The notes below the pieces were generated by a model. It had not been told where the DNA came from, ran no database searches, and was given only the letters and a program-made list of their open reading frames with translations. From Liriodendron chinense (Eukaryota; Streptophyta; Magnoliopsida; Magnoliales; Magnoliaceae), in assembly GCA_003013855.2 (NCBI GenBank), contig ML058587.1, forward strand, positions 620,001 to 684,000: DNA of 64,000 nucleotides. The letters are read 5' to 3'. Made by a program: the position numbers and the translations under genes. Positions 47,213 through 59,500 of this stretch are shown piece after piece. Numbering within the stretch: the first letter of the stretch is position 1; each line of letters starts with the position of its first letter.

Positions 47213-47219
47213 TTTTATA
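47213..47219 (-). promoter_or_regulatory. TATA box for the antisense gene
   Basis: On the minus strand GGGTATAAAACTCGAG reads as a textbook plant TATA box, 173 bases before the antisense ATG at 47040 and about 310 bases inside the 3' LTR border. No functional evidence is available. Confidence 0.6.
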
Positions 47220-47511
47220 CCCAAAGGATTCTCTCGCATTTAATGAAATGATTCCGCGTGGCGGCTCTCGGTTAAAGCGTACAAAAAGTAACGCGCTACT
47301 CCGGACACGTGGCACCCCCCTGTTCGATAATATTCTGTTGAACGCTGATACGCCGTACAAACAGATGATGGCGCCTCAATTTTTTGACAGTGCATTAAAT
47401 GCCGCCTTCCCGCTCGTCGAGATGACGGCGCTACAGCTGTATAACGCCAAAAGTATCCAGATCGTCGTATCTTCTTTATTAAGCTACTCCCGAGACAGAC
47501 GAGCTGGACTC

Positions 47512-47525
47512 GGGAGTGGGGGGAC
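47512..47525 (+). other. Polypurine tract
   Basis: gggagtggggggac ends three bases before the 3' LTR, where plus-strand priming is expected. Confidence 0.75.
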
Positions 47526-47528
47526 TTC

Positions 47529-48189
47529 TGTTGTGAGAAGAATACGAGCTGACCTCAGGACTGTTGTAAGAAGAATACGAGCTGACCTCAGGATAGATCT
47601 GGATCAGCCTGTTCAGCTCGAATCCGACCTGAAGACAGACAGCATGACCCGGAAACAGGTCGTCAAGTCTGACCGACACAGCCTAGAGAGGAGAGGCGAC
47701 CCCTCTAAACGACCTCATAGGCTGATCTCTTTCATTGTAACGAGCTGGTTCCGTTACCGTAATTTCCTCAAGTTTGCGCGTAATAAGAGGAGAAGGATCC
47801 GGGAAATCTCTAACCAACTCGCCAAAGATCTCCGAAGATCACGGGACAACTCAGGAATCCGAGATTTCCTCTACAAGCATCACTGCTGCAGAAAGGGAAC
47901 GTAATCCCACGACCTAAGTCTATAAATTGAGGCGTTCTCTTCATTATTAAGGTACGACACAAAAAACTGATCAAAAGAGAGATTTAATCTTTCAAGATCC
48001 AACTAACTTAAGCATCGGAGGGCTAACGGTTGGATCCCAGCCACCCCCTTAGCTTTCCTTTATGCTTTACAGGATTTAAGAAACCTTCGGTCCAGATCTA
48101 GGCTTCTCTCAAGGAGCTGATCAACGTTATCCAACCATCAAGATCAAAGGATCCTCATCTCATCTGTTGACTAATTTTCAGCATCAACA
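47529..48189 (+). repeat. 3' LTR of the Tat element
   Basis: 661 bp, colinear with the 5' LTR. TATAAAT stands at 47921-47927. It follows the purine-rich gggagtggggggac. Confidence 0.95.
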
Positions 48190-48194
48190 GAGGG

Positions 48195-49325
48195 CATGGA
48201 TATAACATGAATCCAGATTCTCTATTTGTATTCAACAGGATTTTCCTATTAGCCGGTGCTTGATTGGTCCAGCGCAGCTCAGTGCTCTAGAAGTTGAGAA
48301 GACGATCCGGACTCCCGTGCACCCGGGCGCTGCAGGCAATCCGCGTTCGACGATCTGTCCAACAGTTAAAGGACAAGAGGCACCTTTGATGCCTTGAGGC
48401 TAACGATGCGTATTTTTCTACACCACTGGAATAAATACAAACGCATTACGTACGGTGATAATATAACACGCACATACGACAATGTTTAATGATCCAAACG
48501 GTTGATCTAATGGGCCCCACTGGGATTGCAACATGAACCAAAAATCTCCCAGGTTGGAAACCTCAAACCATTTAGTTATTGGATAGAAAATAAACGGTTA
48601 AGCAAGGCAATACAACAACGGTCCACGCTCGTTCAAAAAGCATAAAGATTCGATGGCCACCACTATCCAAGGTTGGAGATTTTTGGTTCATGGGCCATCC
48701 AAAGTAAGTCCACGTGGCAATGGACTGGCTTCACTTGATAAACTAACAACTGGCGTAGGAAATGTAGATACTACTGGATAAAGCGGTGTATAAGGCCTCT
48801 TCATTAACGGTTGTGATTCGTTCCATGTATGTGCATGAATGTAGGGAGATCTGGACCATCCGATTGTTGGCTCAATGTTCACACTGATGGTGCCATCTTA
48901 ATCAAATTGCTTTGCTCGTTGATGGCTGTTCTATATTTTGATAGTCCATTTGAGTGCCATGATTGTGAGTTGGAGAAGTCACCGTCATGTAGAAAAGAAT
49001 AATTGTAAATACCTCCCTATGCTGTATGACAATTGTAACCAGCACCGCTCTACTTTGGATTGTTGTGAGCACCCCTCTGCTTTGGATCGCTGTGAGTACC
49101 TCCCTTTACAAGAAACATGAGAGAATCCGTCCAAAATGACAGAAGTATCTTTTTATAAGGAGCTAGTTTTGGCTGCATGGGGCGATTGTTGTGTAAATAC
49201 AGCATCCAACCTTCCACCAAAGTCCCTCCACTGTGAATATTGGATGTCCGAGAGTCAGGCTAATCCAATTATTTGGTGGGCCATAAAAAAATAAATTGAG
49301 AACCATCCAAGACCTTTAAATTTCA
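48195..49325. other. Flank right of the Tat element
   Basis: It resumes the foldback copy cut at 37882 and includes a GC-rich 'cccgtgcacccgggcgctgcaggc' patch near 48315. I see no gene. Two short repeats, 'ctctgctttggat.gctgtgag'-like, occur near 49049-49098. Confidence 0.4.
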
Positions 49326-51145
49326 ATCCATTATTTATAATGCATGGCTCTGGAACCAAGTTACATGCATATAATTGAGAAGAGTTTGCAATTAAAGAAT
49401 ATTCTGGAAATGTCTTTGACATGATTTTGAAAGTTGTATTTTATTTTTAGAAATTTATAACATGTATTGGGACCCATTGTTGTTCTTAAATGTAGTTAAG
49501 AGGGGTTGGTATAATTAGTCTATATGATGACCAATTTTACAATTAGAAATGGATTCATAATTTGAGTTATAAAAAATATTATTTTTTGCAAATTTATAGT
49601 AGGAGAAAGAGTTTAGCCATTCCTCTATGGTTGTGAGTAATTTCAACTTATATTGGTTGAGTGATTCTCGATTCAGTGACAACTTATCCAGTTCATTGGC
49701 AAAAAATAGTTGAAATCTTTTTTAGTTCCAACAGTTGGTGTATTCAAGTTGTCAATTGCAACTGCATCAGGCTACATCAAGTGCTATTAGAGCCCGTTCA
49801 AACCTTAGATCGAGCTTGATTCTTTACGATAAGGGAAAAAGGAAACTAGGTTAAATTAATGAGTTCAATTCAAGATGTACACCTTTGCAAAGATATTGAA
49901 GAATTGAGATATGTCAACAGCAATTTGCAATGCAGTGATGGAGGAAGTTTTCCAAAGACTTCTTGTACAAAACTATTTCGATTTATGATGAAGATGCCCA
50001 TGAAATTTCGATGAAATAATTGAATTAAATGAAAGTGAAGCAAACGATGACCACATGTAATTTGATGATGATGAGTTGTTATATGACAAATGTATTCATG
50101 AAGTGCTTGATGAAATGCCCAGATTGAATGAAGTTAAAAATCTTATATATTATTCGCACAAGTTTAGCCGCTCCTTGAGCACTTGAAGGCATTTGCTCTT
50201 TTTTCCAACACACACCCACAACTCCACAAACTCACACACACACCCTACAAACTCACACACCTACTCACACCAGATGGGCACTCTATCCTTGATCTGTGTT
50301 GAAACTCTTGTAAGTCTACCCCTAAGTCATGAATAGAGACTCAAGACAATTGCTTACATACTAGTATTTTTTGTACATGGTACACATGTTCTAGAAAGCA
50401 ATGGAATAACACCATAAATAGTGGGAGTATTAAAAATTTAGCCTTCTAAAAATGGTGGACAAGTTTCACTTGAAAGTGAAGGAGCACCATAAGCCTCACA
50501 AGATATCATGACTCAAAAAGGGGTAAAAAGAAAATAAATCATAATGATTTGTTAGGCTACATCATGTACTACAAAAAACGAAGCTAATTCCAAAAGTCAT
50601 TGATTTTGAACCTTAGGATGAATTTTTAAAAATCTGGGAGAATGATGCAAGTCTAATTCAAAGGTAAAGGCTAGCACATCAATCAGGCCTATACCTTAGC
50701 ATTCAGCCCATTATTTCTAATCAAAGTGCATTTGTAATGTATTGCTTTATAATAAGTTGCATGTATAGAAAAGAAAAGAATTAAAAATTAAAGAATATCT
50801 TATAAATGTCTTTAGCATGATTTTGAAAATTGTATTTTATTTTTAGCAATTTATGGTATATACTGGGACTTATTGTTGTTCTTAAATGTAGTTAAGATGG
50901 GTTTGTGTAATTGGCCTATATAACGATCTATTTGCAATAAGAAATGGATCTATATTTAAAAAAACTTATTTCCTGTACATCTACAGCAGAAGAAAGTGTT
51001 AACTGATTCCTCTTTGGTTGTGAGCTATTCTAACATCTATTGGTTGAGTAACTCCTGCTTCATTAGCAACTCATAGTTGCATAAATTTCCGATTCCAACT
51101 GTAGGCATATTTAAGTTGTCCATTGCGACCGCATCGAGCTGCAAT
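49326..51145 (+). mobile_element. Non-autonomous LTR element (TRIM/LARD-like), decayed
   Basis: Two direct repeats of about 450 bp (49326-49795 and 50703-51143) share long phrases such as 'attttatttttag.aattta' and 'cattgttgttcttaaatgtagttaag'. Right after the first, 'tgctattagagcccg' resembles the tRNA-Met primer site TGGTATCAGAGCC. The roughly 0.9-kb interior has no pol-like coding. Divergence between the repeats is high, so it is old. The borders are approximate. Confidence 0.55.
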
Positions 51146-51959
51146 AGGCCAAGCTCTTGGATGATATACATGCATGGATGGATGGGATGACATATAAACC
51201 CCTCTAAAACTACTTGGATATGAGATTTGGATAAAATGGACAACGGTTTAAATGTAAGTGGTAATAGATAAAGGGAGGAATTTATAAATAACTCAAATAA
51301 GAGGAGAAATTCTTGCAATTGTGGTAAAGACTAGGGAGGTTTTTGCAAATATGCCTTGAACGAAATCCGGAGTCCTTCGTGGCATTTCTCTCTCCAACGG
51401 TCCTGCGTCAGTGTCGGGACTACCGAATTTTTTAGTCGGTGGTGCTCCTAGCACTAACTGGATTATGGTGTCCTGCGAGACCACATGAAATGGGCGGCCA
51501 CTAGATCCACTCATCAGCTGGAGTTTAACGTTCAGAATGAGATTATGCGCTATAATGAAACTCATGCTGGTCCATTCATTAGGTGGCCCAAACATGATCG
51601 TTAACTATTGAAAACCTGTTTTCAAGCCATCCATTTTCTTGTATGGGTTCCCGACTTCCCACAGCCCTGAGCTCCATTGGGCCCACTAAAATGCATGCAT
51701 TATGTCCATCCATCTCTTTTAAGTGGACCACACCATAGGAAATAGCGGGGATGAAGATGTCCTCTGTGAGGTGGGCCACAACGTCAACCTATAGGTCGTA
51801 GGCATAACTTTACATATTTCCCATTGTTTCTGCCTTTCTGAGTACTTTATCATGCTGATATTATATATGTACCGTGAAAAAAAGGATTATAATATGATAA
51901 AAGAATTGGATTTTACATATACATCACAGTGACACAAATTACTTAGGTGTTGTAGGCTA
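51146..51959. other. Repeat-like sequence, no gene
   Basis: It contains phrases such as 'ggtggcccaaacatgat' and 'aagtggaccacaccatagg' from the foldback family, without clear ends. Confidence 0.35.
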
Positions 51960-52400
51960 TTCCGGTCCTTTGGAAGAGGGTGTTCGGGCATGTCATTAGA
52001 TGTGATTAAATGGGATGAAATTGCATTTGATCCTGTATAAATACCATACGATGTTTGGGGAGTATAGGAGGCTTTAGAGTAGGAATGATGGAATTGCATT
52101 TGATCCCATGTGAGATTTATATGATCACACACATAGGCCCTACATTGATGTATGTGTTTTATCCATGATATAAGTCCAAACACGCCATCAATATAAGTCC
52201 AACCACATTGATGGATGGCATGGATAAAACGCATGCATCAATGTAGGGCCCACGTGTTCGGGATTTTGAAATCCCACGTAAATCCCAATCTCATGTGCAA
52301 GCCTCCCATCCTTCCCAAACATCACATGAAATTTGGAGGAAACCAAATGCGAATTCCATCCGACCTAACTTCGTATAATACAATGCTCCAAACGCCCCTA
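51960..52400. mobile_element. Foldback element
   Basis: The inner arms are strongly inverted: 'ataggccctacattgatgta' near 52132 against 'catcaatgtagggccca' near 52228, and outward 'ggaggctt' against 'aagcctcc'. The outer ends are near 'gggtgttcgggcat' and 'gctccaaacgcccc'. Confidence 0.6.
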
Positions 52401-52429
52401 AGCAGGGCGGAATAGTCACTCGCACACTC

Positions 52430-52905
52430 TCATCATGCAGAGTAAGCTTTGTTGGGCCCACCTAGACTTTATGTGCTTTATCTATTCCATACATATGTTT
52501 TTTCAGCTCATTTTAGGGGTTGAGACCAAAATTTAAGCATATCCAAATCTAAAGTGGACCATGCCATGGGACAGTGGGAATGATGCTTTCCACCGTTGAA
52601 ACCTTCCCAGGCCCCACAGTGATGTTTATTTTTCATCCAACCTATTCATCAGATCACATGAATATGGATGAAGGGAAAAAACAAATATCAGCTTGATCCA
52701 AAACTTCTGTGTCCTCTAAGAATTTTTCAATGGTAGACATTCAGTTCACACTTTTCTTATGATGTGGTACACTTTAAATTTTGATGTGCTTCATTTTTTG
52801 GCACCATACTTAAATTTTTTGTTAAGATGGATGGACGGAGTGGATAAAATACGTAAATCACAGTGGGCCCCACTAAGCGTGCGGAGTTACTACGCAATCC
52901 GCTTT
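52430..52905. mobile_element. Foldback/MITE family copy next to the Z-ISO promoter
   Basis: 'gtaagctttgttgggcccacc' at the left is inverted to 'gtgggccccactaagcgtgc' at the right. The interior carries 'gatggatggacggagtggat' and the 'catgaatatggatgaaggga' phrase. It ends about 30 bases before the TATA box. Confidence 0.6.
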
Positions 52906-52931
52906 CCCCTAAGTAGGCTGCAATTGACACT

Positions 52932-52938
52932 TATAAAA
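52932..52938 (+). promoter_or_regulatory. TATA box of Z-ISO
   Basis: TATAAAA stands 165 bases before the Z-ISO ATG. A CT-rich leader follows (about 52985-53055), typical of plant 5' UTRs. A foldback-type repeat ends about 30 bases upstream, so the core promoter abuts transposon-derived DNA. The position is inferred from sequence only. Confidence 0.6.
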
Positions 52939-53103
52939 TGATTTGGTGGTCCGTAGGACTACTATAACATACTGTCCAAACTCACAAAACTCTCCCTCCA
53001 AAGCATCTCTCTTCTTCGAGATTCTCTGCAATAAAACCTCGAAAACCTCTCTCTGAAATTCAAATGTCAGAAGCATAAAATCTCATTTACAGGACGATCG
53101 TTA

Positions 53104-53532
53104 ATGGCGTCTTCTCTTCTGCTCTCCAACCCCTTCCCTACCTTTTCGCACCGTTCTAACGGCGTTACTCTCGCCGTTAGGGTGCCTTCAGTCCTTGCCT
53201 TTGCCAAACCCCCCCAAAACCGTCCTTTGAAACGACCCTCGCTGCACAGAAGCTCTAATTCAATAGAATTCATTCGTTTTTGCTCGAAAATCCATGCCAG
53301 AGCGTCGATTGAAGAGACCGGCGAGGAGAAGTCCGTCTCGTTGGACGAATTATCCGTTGGCGAGGATTCGGCTGTCTTCAATCTTGGCGAGCAGAAGCTC
53401 TTATCTTGGATTTATTTTACTGGAATTTTGGGAGCTGTGCTTTTCGCGTTGAATCTCGTCTGGATAGATCCTTCGACAGGCTTCGGGACTCCATTCGTTG
53501 ATGCCGTCAGCGGGCTTTCTGAAAGCCATGAG
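53104..53532 (+). CDS. Z-ISO: Z-ISO exon 1 (transit peptide and first membrane segment)
   Basis: Residues 1-143. It opens with [10 protein letters not shown], a typical plastid-targeting start, and this ATG is the first after the TATA box at 52932. The stretch [20 protein letters not shown] (residues 101-120) is the first predicted membrane helix. The exon ends after the GAG codon, and the donor is GTGAGT at 53533. Confidence 0.95.
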
Positions 53533-56500
53533 GTGAGTTTCAGGAAATTGCAATTTTGTATTTTTTTTTTCGATTATTTGTGGTTTTGATTTTTTGGAGG
53601 GTTCTGAATTGTGGGTAGAAAAATCAGTATTTGATTCATCTGTAACAATTGTATGAATTTTGGTGCTTTTTGGGATTGTTTGGATGCCTGTAAGTTTTTA
53701 AGTTGTGACTTTCAGTGGAGGAAATTTTTTGTAAGTTGATAAAGATTCAAACCATGTCTGAGAAAATTTTATTTTATTGTACATATATTTTCTTTTGTAA
53801 AGTAAATCAGTCAATTTATTTCGCAACTGTGTTGGGTTTTGTTTAAATTACTGAATGGTCCGTCAATTTATTTCACAACCGTGTTGGGTTTTGTTTAAAT
53901 TACTGAATGGTCCGTGAACTATTTCTGAGTAATTCATTAATTGATAGCAAATTCATTTTCCTAAAAGGTTTGAGATAATTTGTGATTTTTCATGAAGTTA
54001 GAGAATTTTGTGACGTAAGTGTATGATTGAAATTATGATATTTAGAGCGATTCAGTTGATCGGATGTCATTCCCTCTGATGGTTGGTTATCGAGGAAATT
54101 TATAATGCTCTGCCAGAATTGGTGGATTTTTTTTTTTTTGTCTAGTCACGCGAGTATTCTATAATCTATACAGGTGGGAGTGGGAGTGGGATTGAAATTC
54201 CAGTGATCCGGCCATTCATTTGGTGGGCCAACAGTGGATGGGAGATACTGCAAAGAACTCCCCAATTGGACAATCGTAGCTATTAGACTGCCTGCAAATT
54301 GATGGTGGAAAGGAAATATAGCTGACAGTCCATTTGCAATGGGAAGAAGTCCATTGATCATATAGTCGATGGAACATCCATGCTGGGGCCCATCAGATTA
54401 ATGATATGGATCCCTGACAGGTTTTACACCTGTATGGAATGTTCTGCTGAATTAAAAAACCTATTACTTGGGCCAAGAATTGTGGACACCTCTGTTTTGT
54501 TTGGGTTTCTATTTCTTAACGGAAGCTTCAAGGAATATCAAGGAAGAAAATACCTATCCCCAGAGCTAACAGAGTATAACCCAATTGAGACATTGTAAGG
54601 AATATCAAGGAAGAAAATACCTATCCCCAGAGCTAACAGAGTATAACCCAATTGAGACATTGTGGAATAGGCTAAACTTCTCTTAATGTCTTTTTGAGCA
54701 TGAGCTAAAGTAGCTCCCAATAGTGCCATTATTATACGGTACCTAACAAAGAAATGAGATTCATTATGTAAGGTATGATTGTGAAAAGGGAAGAAGCCTC
54801 GTCTCCAAAAAAAAAGGAAAAAAAGAAAAGAAAAGGGGAAGAAGCCAAGCGTAAAAAAAAAACCGCGCTGCTAAGTTTAGCTTATATCAAACAAACAGAA
54901 AACAGCAACAAGCTAGGTTTGTTGGATATCCAGCTCTACTTGCTTATGATCTTCTCTCTAGGTAAGGGCGAGGAAGGTTGAATATCTTACAAGAGTTGGT
55001 TTTGATGTTGTGTAAAATCCCACATAATTGTAGAAAAGAATCTCAGGAGAACAATCGTTTATTTATTGAAGGAGCACACTTCATTGGTTATATGATACAA
55101 GAACCTATTCCTTTTGTATAATCTTTGTTGTAAAGAATGAGAGACATGATTGGAAACTTCATCCTTTGATGTCACAACAATGCATTGCAATGATGCTGTC
55201 TCTATCTCATTCATTATCTCTGTCCGGAGAACTATTTGTTCTTTTGATGTATGAGGATGAACACCCCTTTTTTGGCTTTTCTGTTAGGCTTGTATGTTTT
55301 CTTATATTTTTGCAGTGTGGGAGGTATAAAAGGACCCTGCACAAGTAAAATAAGCTAGCCAATCTTCTTTTAACATTTTCATAATCCTTTTAGAATGCGA
55401 AGGACAATGGAAAATAGAAGTATAAGTTTTATTGTTTTCTAATTCAGGAGATTCTTTTAGAGATGAGGAAGATTAAAAAAAGAAGAAGAGGGAATGTTAA
55501 AACAAAAGGGATCCTGAAAGGGGAGTGTAATCTTTTGGTTTTCGAGAATTTCTGATGAATAGTTAAAAATCAAGAAATGTTTTGACTGAAGTGCTTTAGT
55601 TCTTCAATATTGAGGCCTTGGTTTCGAGGGAGGGAGGGAGGGAGGGGCTTCAGTTCCTCTTAAATGATGGGCTCTTATCATCATCATATAAGCCTTAACC
55701 CAACTAATTGGGGTCGACTACATGAATCCTGCCCCGCCATTCTACTATAAGACTATATTAAGGACCGTATGCTAGGTTAGACCACAAGTCATCAAATCTT
55801 TTCTCACTACCTCCATCCACATCCTTTTGGGCCTTCTCATTGCCCTTTTAGATCTTTCAACTTGAACCAACTCACTCTTAACCGGTGCAATTCTTGGTCT
55901 TTGTTGCTCATGGCCGAACCATCAAAGTTACTTTCTCTCATCCTATTTACCTAGTGGTGCTACTCCTAAGTTACCTTAATCCATTCATTTCTAGTTATAT
56001 CCCTGTCTTGTCACTTCATCTCAACATCCTCATTTCAGCTACACTCATCCTATGAACACGTTGTTCCTTGATTGCTCAACATTTTGTCCCATAGAGCATG
56101 GCTAGTCTTTTAGTTATCCTATAAAATCTCCCCTTCAATTTGATTGGTATGCGGCAATCACATAAAACTTTAGAGGCACATCTCTACTTCATCTAACCAG
56201 CTCTAATTATATGAGCAACATCCTTCTCAATCTAACCGTTCTCATGAACCATCGACCCAAGATAACAAGAATGGTTACTTTGGGGTATAGTTGGGCAAAG
56301 CAGGAAGCGAAGTAGCAACAATGCAGGTGCGAGAGTGAGGAAGCGTCTGTTTTTAAATGTCAGCAAGTGTAATCAGCTAGCAAGTTGGAGAGGGAGCGCG
56401 AGTTCGAAAAGCAGGAGTGGCACCTGTTTAGAAGGGTCATGCAACTAAGTTTTAGGGTACTTCCTGGTCTCCTGCTCATTAGGTGAGCTGGTGGAGACAG

Positions 56501-59500
56501 TGCAGTGTGTGCGAGTGATCCAAGGTTCAATCCCTGGTAGCGTTACCTTTCAAAAAATAAAAATTGTAGTCCATATATTCTATTTTAGACTGATTGATTT
56601 TAAAACCTTTTGGCTATAGCGTCGACGGTGTTCATTATTTAGTTCATCCAATGGGCTCTCATGGGACGAAACCATTGTGAGAGTAAATAATGAACTCTGT
56701 TCATGCTATTTTATTTTATGGAAATGAGAGTATTTAGGGAGTTATAAATACTTATATTTTTTCAGAAAAATGAAAGCAAGTAACATAATAGTAGTCTTCT
56801 TCCAGCCATAGTTACCTTATTCAGAGTTTGGTCAATTCAAGTCCCTAGTGCATAGTTTGGTACTAGCCTTCTTCTAGCCATAGTTACCTAATTCAGAGTT
56901 TGGTCAATTCAAGTTCAAGTTTTTAGCTCAGTACTTGTTGCAATCCATGGGAGGCGAATTCTGAATGGCGCTTTAGTGGAACATAAGTGCATTCATTTGA
57001 GATACAAAGAGGAAGGCGAGCAATCATTTGCAAAAATTATAGATGAGACATTCATGACAATATAGGGAGTCATGCGTACTAAGCTTGGTTTTGTGCAAGA
57101 TGAGGATTTCCCACAAAATAATAACAATGATAATAAATCCGAGAAGTGATTGTGTTTTTTTTTTTTTTTTTTTAATGGAAACTAGAATTTTGTTAAGAAT
57201 AAAAACGAAAAGGATACAAAGAAGATTTTTTACAAGGGGCAAGAAGATAACATGTGAGTGCAGAGAATTGCAGTCAAAGGCAACTTTCTTTGCCAAAGCC
57301 TGCTTGTTTACTACTGTAGGCCACTCTGTAGCAGGCTCAATGCTATTATGTAAAGCTCCCTGAGTCCATCCATGACAGCCAAGAGTGGAAAGGCTGGCTC
57401 ATAACCAAAAAAAAAAAAAAAAAAACTTTCTATTTGTCTACCAAGATCAATATTCCACGCCTTTGATCTCTTCACATTGTTCCAAATACATACACCTTCA
57501 GCTTTGATGTTAAGATGTAGCCCTCACCAGCCCGGCAAGTGGTGTGACACATGAATTTTCTTTCACTTGCTTCTTGGAGCTCTCATTACTGGTACTGGGA
57601 GAGAGTAAAAAAAAAAAAAATTCCTTGCATCACCATCCCCAGCAGTGCTTAAAAGCAGCTGTTAATGTGTTAAAATTATATATATTCTCTATTATGTGAA
57701 ATTGTGGCTCAGCTGGCTTTCCATCACATGCTAATGTGGCACATGAGGGTGAAATGTAGGCTGTTCACAGGTGGATGTGCGCCCCACCATGTAAGTGCCA
57801 CATTCCAAAAATCAGTCCGGTCCAGTCATCAGTTAGGTTACACGTGCACATCTAATCTGGACCATTGATCAATTCTTCATAACTGTCCATTTTTACTACA
57901 TCTCTAGCCATTCATGACCCAACTGGCCTTTTTAGGACACACCACATGCATGTTGAAGCCTAGCTGCTTACCAGACTGGCCTGTTTTTCAGGCCACAGCC
58001 CATGCATGGTGGGGCCTGGATCAGATATTGCAAATGACATATTTGGGGAGAATAGGATTCGAAACATCATGCACAGCACATGCATGGTGGGGCCTGGATC
58101 CAGACTTGCAAATGGCACATATATTTTTTTTTAAAGGTACTCTTTTTATTGAAGAAGGAGAGAGCAGATATATACAAGAAAACTATATACACAAAAAAAA
58201 GTAATAATAATAATACTGTACCCCTGGACAGCCCACCCCTACAAGACCTAGACTCACGGAGCCTAGTCTCTGAACATCACCAGCACCCGAGAGAATACAC
58301 CAGCCTTGGCCACTTAAAGGTTGTGAAAACATTGATTATTCCTTTCGGACCAGATCGCCCACAGAACTGCCAAGAAGAGAATCCTTCACTTCCTCTTCCC
58401 CATTGCCCCACCAGAATCAGCATGCCAAAGACACATGAGGTCTTCAATGGATCCAGGCATCGCCCACGTAACTCCAGAAAGTCTGAAAACACTCCACCAG
58501 ATATCCGTCACAAATGGGCAGTGGATGAAGAGATGATCCACTGATTCTTCATCTTGAAGATGACAACATTGGATCCAGCCTTCGGATGACACGAAAACAA
58601 GAGAAAACTAAGGAATTTCATATTTTAGAGTTTCAACCCAAACAGGAAATTGTTATTCCCGTTTTTAGATTTCGGCCCAACTCGTGGGGCCCATCTTGAT
58701 CATTTATGATGATCCGTTCCGTCCATTTTGTAGAGATGCTCGATGCCGAGAAAACGCAATAAGTTTCACGTCGATCCGAGTTACGGATTGATCGTGAGGT
58801 CCAAAATGGTACGAACTGTCCAAAAAGTTTCAAATTCCGCCCACTGAAACTGGAGATGGTCCAGGTGGCCCACTACTACTGATATGGAGAATCTAAGCCG
58901 ACCATCTTGAAGAGTACGTCGATATCAGTAAAACTCCAAAGTTTCGTGGTAATCAGATATGTGGATTGCTCGTATCAGCGGAAGGAAGACGGTCTGGCGT
59001 TATACAATTGCGCAGTTTTTTCTATTTCTTTTCTAATTGTTTTAGGATTCTTTTTCTTCCTTTGCAAGTTAGTATTAAGTACGAATTTAGGATTTAGTTT
59101 ATTATTTAAAGCAAGTTAATTATGTTTATTTATTATTCATTCAATTATCAATAAATCAATTATTCGGAATTTATTTCCTTTTTTTTATCTTTTATTTCTT
59201 CTCGTGGATTCGAGAAACACTCGGTTAGGGAGACGGTGATCGACCTACCACGTCCTCCCTGCGTCATTGGTATCAAAGCGAGGTTTCTTCCTCAGGACGA
59301 TGACCTCTAATGAAGGGTTGGATCTTCATCCTAAGGACGGTGCTCCAAGGGATTATCTAACGGCGACAGCCTTCGAGGCAGCATTCGAAGCAGCACGACG
59401 GGAGAACCGGTTGATCCTGCAAGGTATACAGGCAACCCTCAACCGTATTGTAGCGACATTAAATCTGCCCCAAGCCCAAGGCAACAGTCAACAACCACCT

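Larger units (their letters stand above)
37888..48189 (+). mobile_element. Tat-lineage Ty3/gypsy LTR retrotransposon, complete but disabled
   Basis: LTRs lie at 37888-38558 and 47529-48189, with GAGGG target duplication on both sides (37883-37887, 48190-48194), a primer-binding site TGGCGCCGTTG at 38562 and a polypurine tract at 47512-47525. The order gag, protease, RT, RNase H, second (archaeal-type) RNase H and integrase is the hallmark of the Tat lineage. The LTRs differ by about two dozen substitutions, mostly transitions, plus one 10-bp indel, by hand count, so the insertion is fairly young. Frameshifts, stops and a catalytic change disable it. Between integrase and the 3' LTR lie about 3.2 kb with a spliced gene on the minus strand. 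Confidence 0.95.

Noticed and set aside
53104..53589. 161-codon Z-ISO ORF read through the exon 1 donor
   Set aside because: The extra residues after SHE are intron; the family sequence continues in exon 2 at 61311.
58425..58438. 14-bp word caaagacacatgag, also at 60872-60885, as a target duplication
   Set aside because: It is not adjacent to the LTR element on the left side; the AAGA duplication and the rejoined LINE frame explain the borders better.
58907..59119. 70-codon ORF repeated identically at 60514-60726
   Set aside because: It occurs twice only because it lies in the two LTRs; low complexity and no domain.
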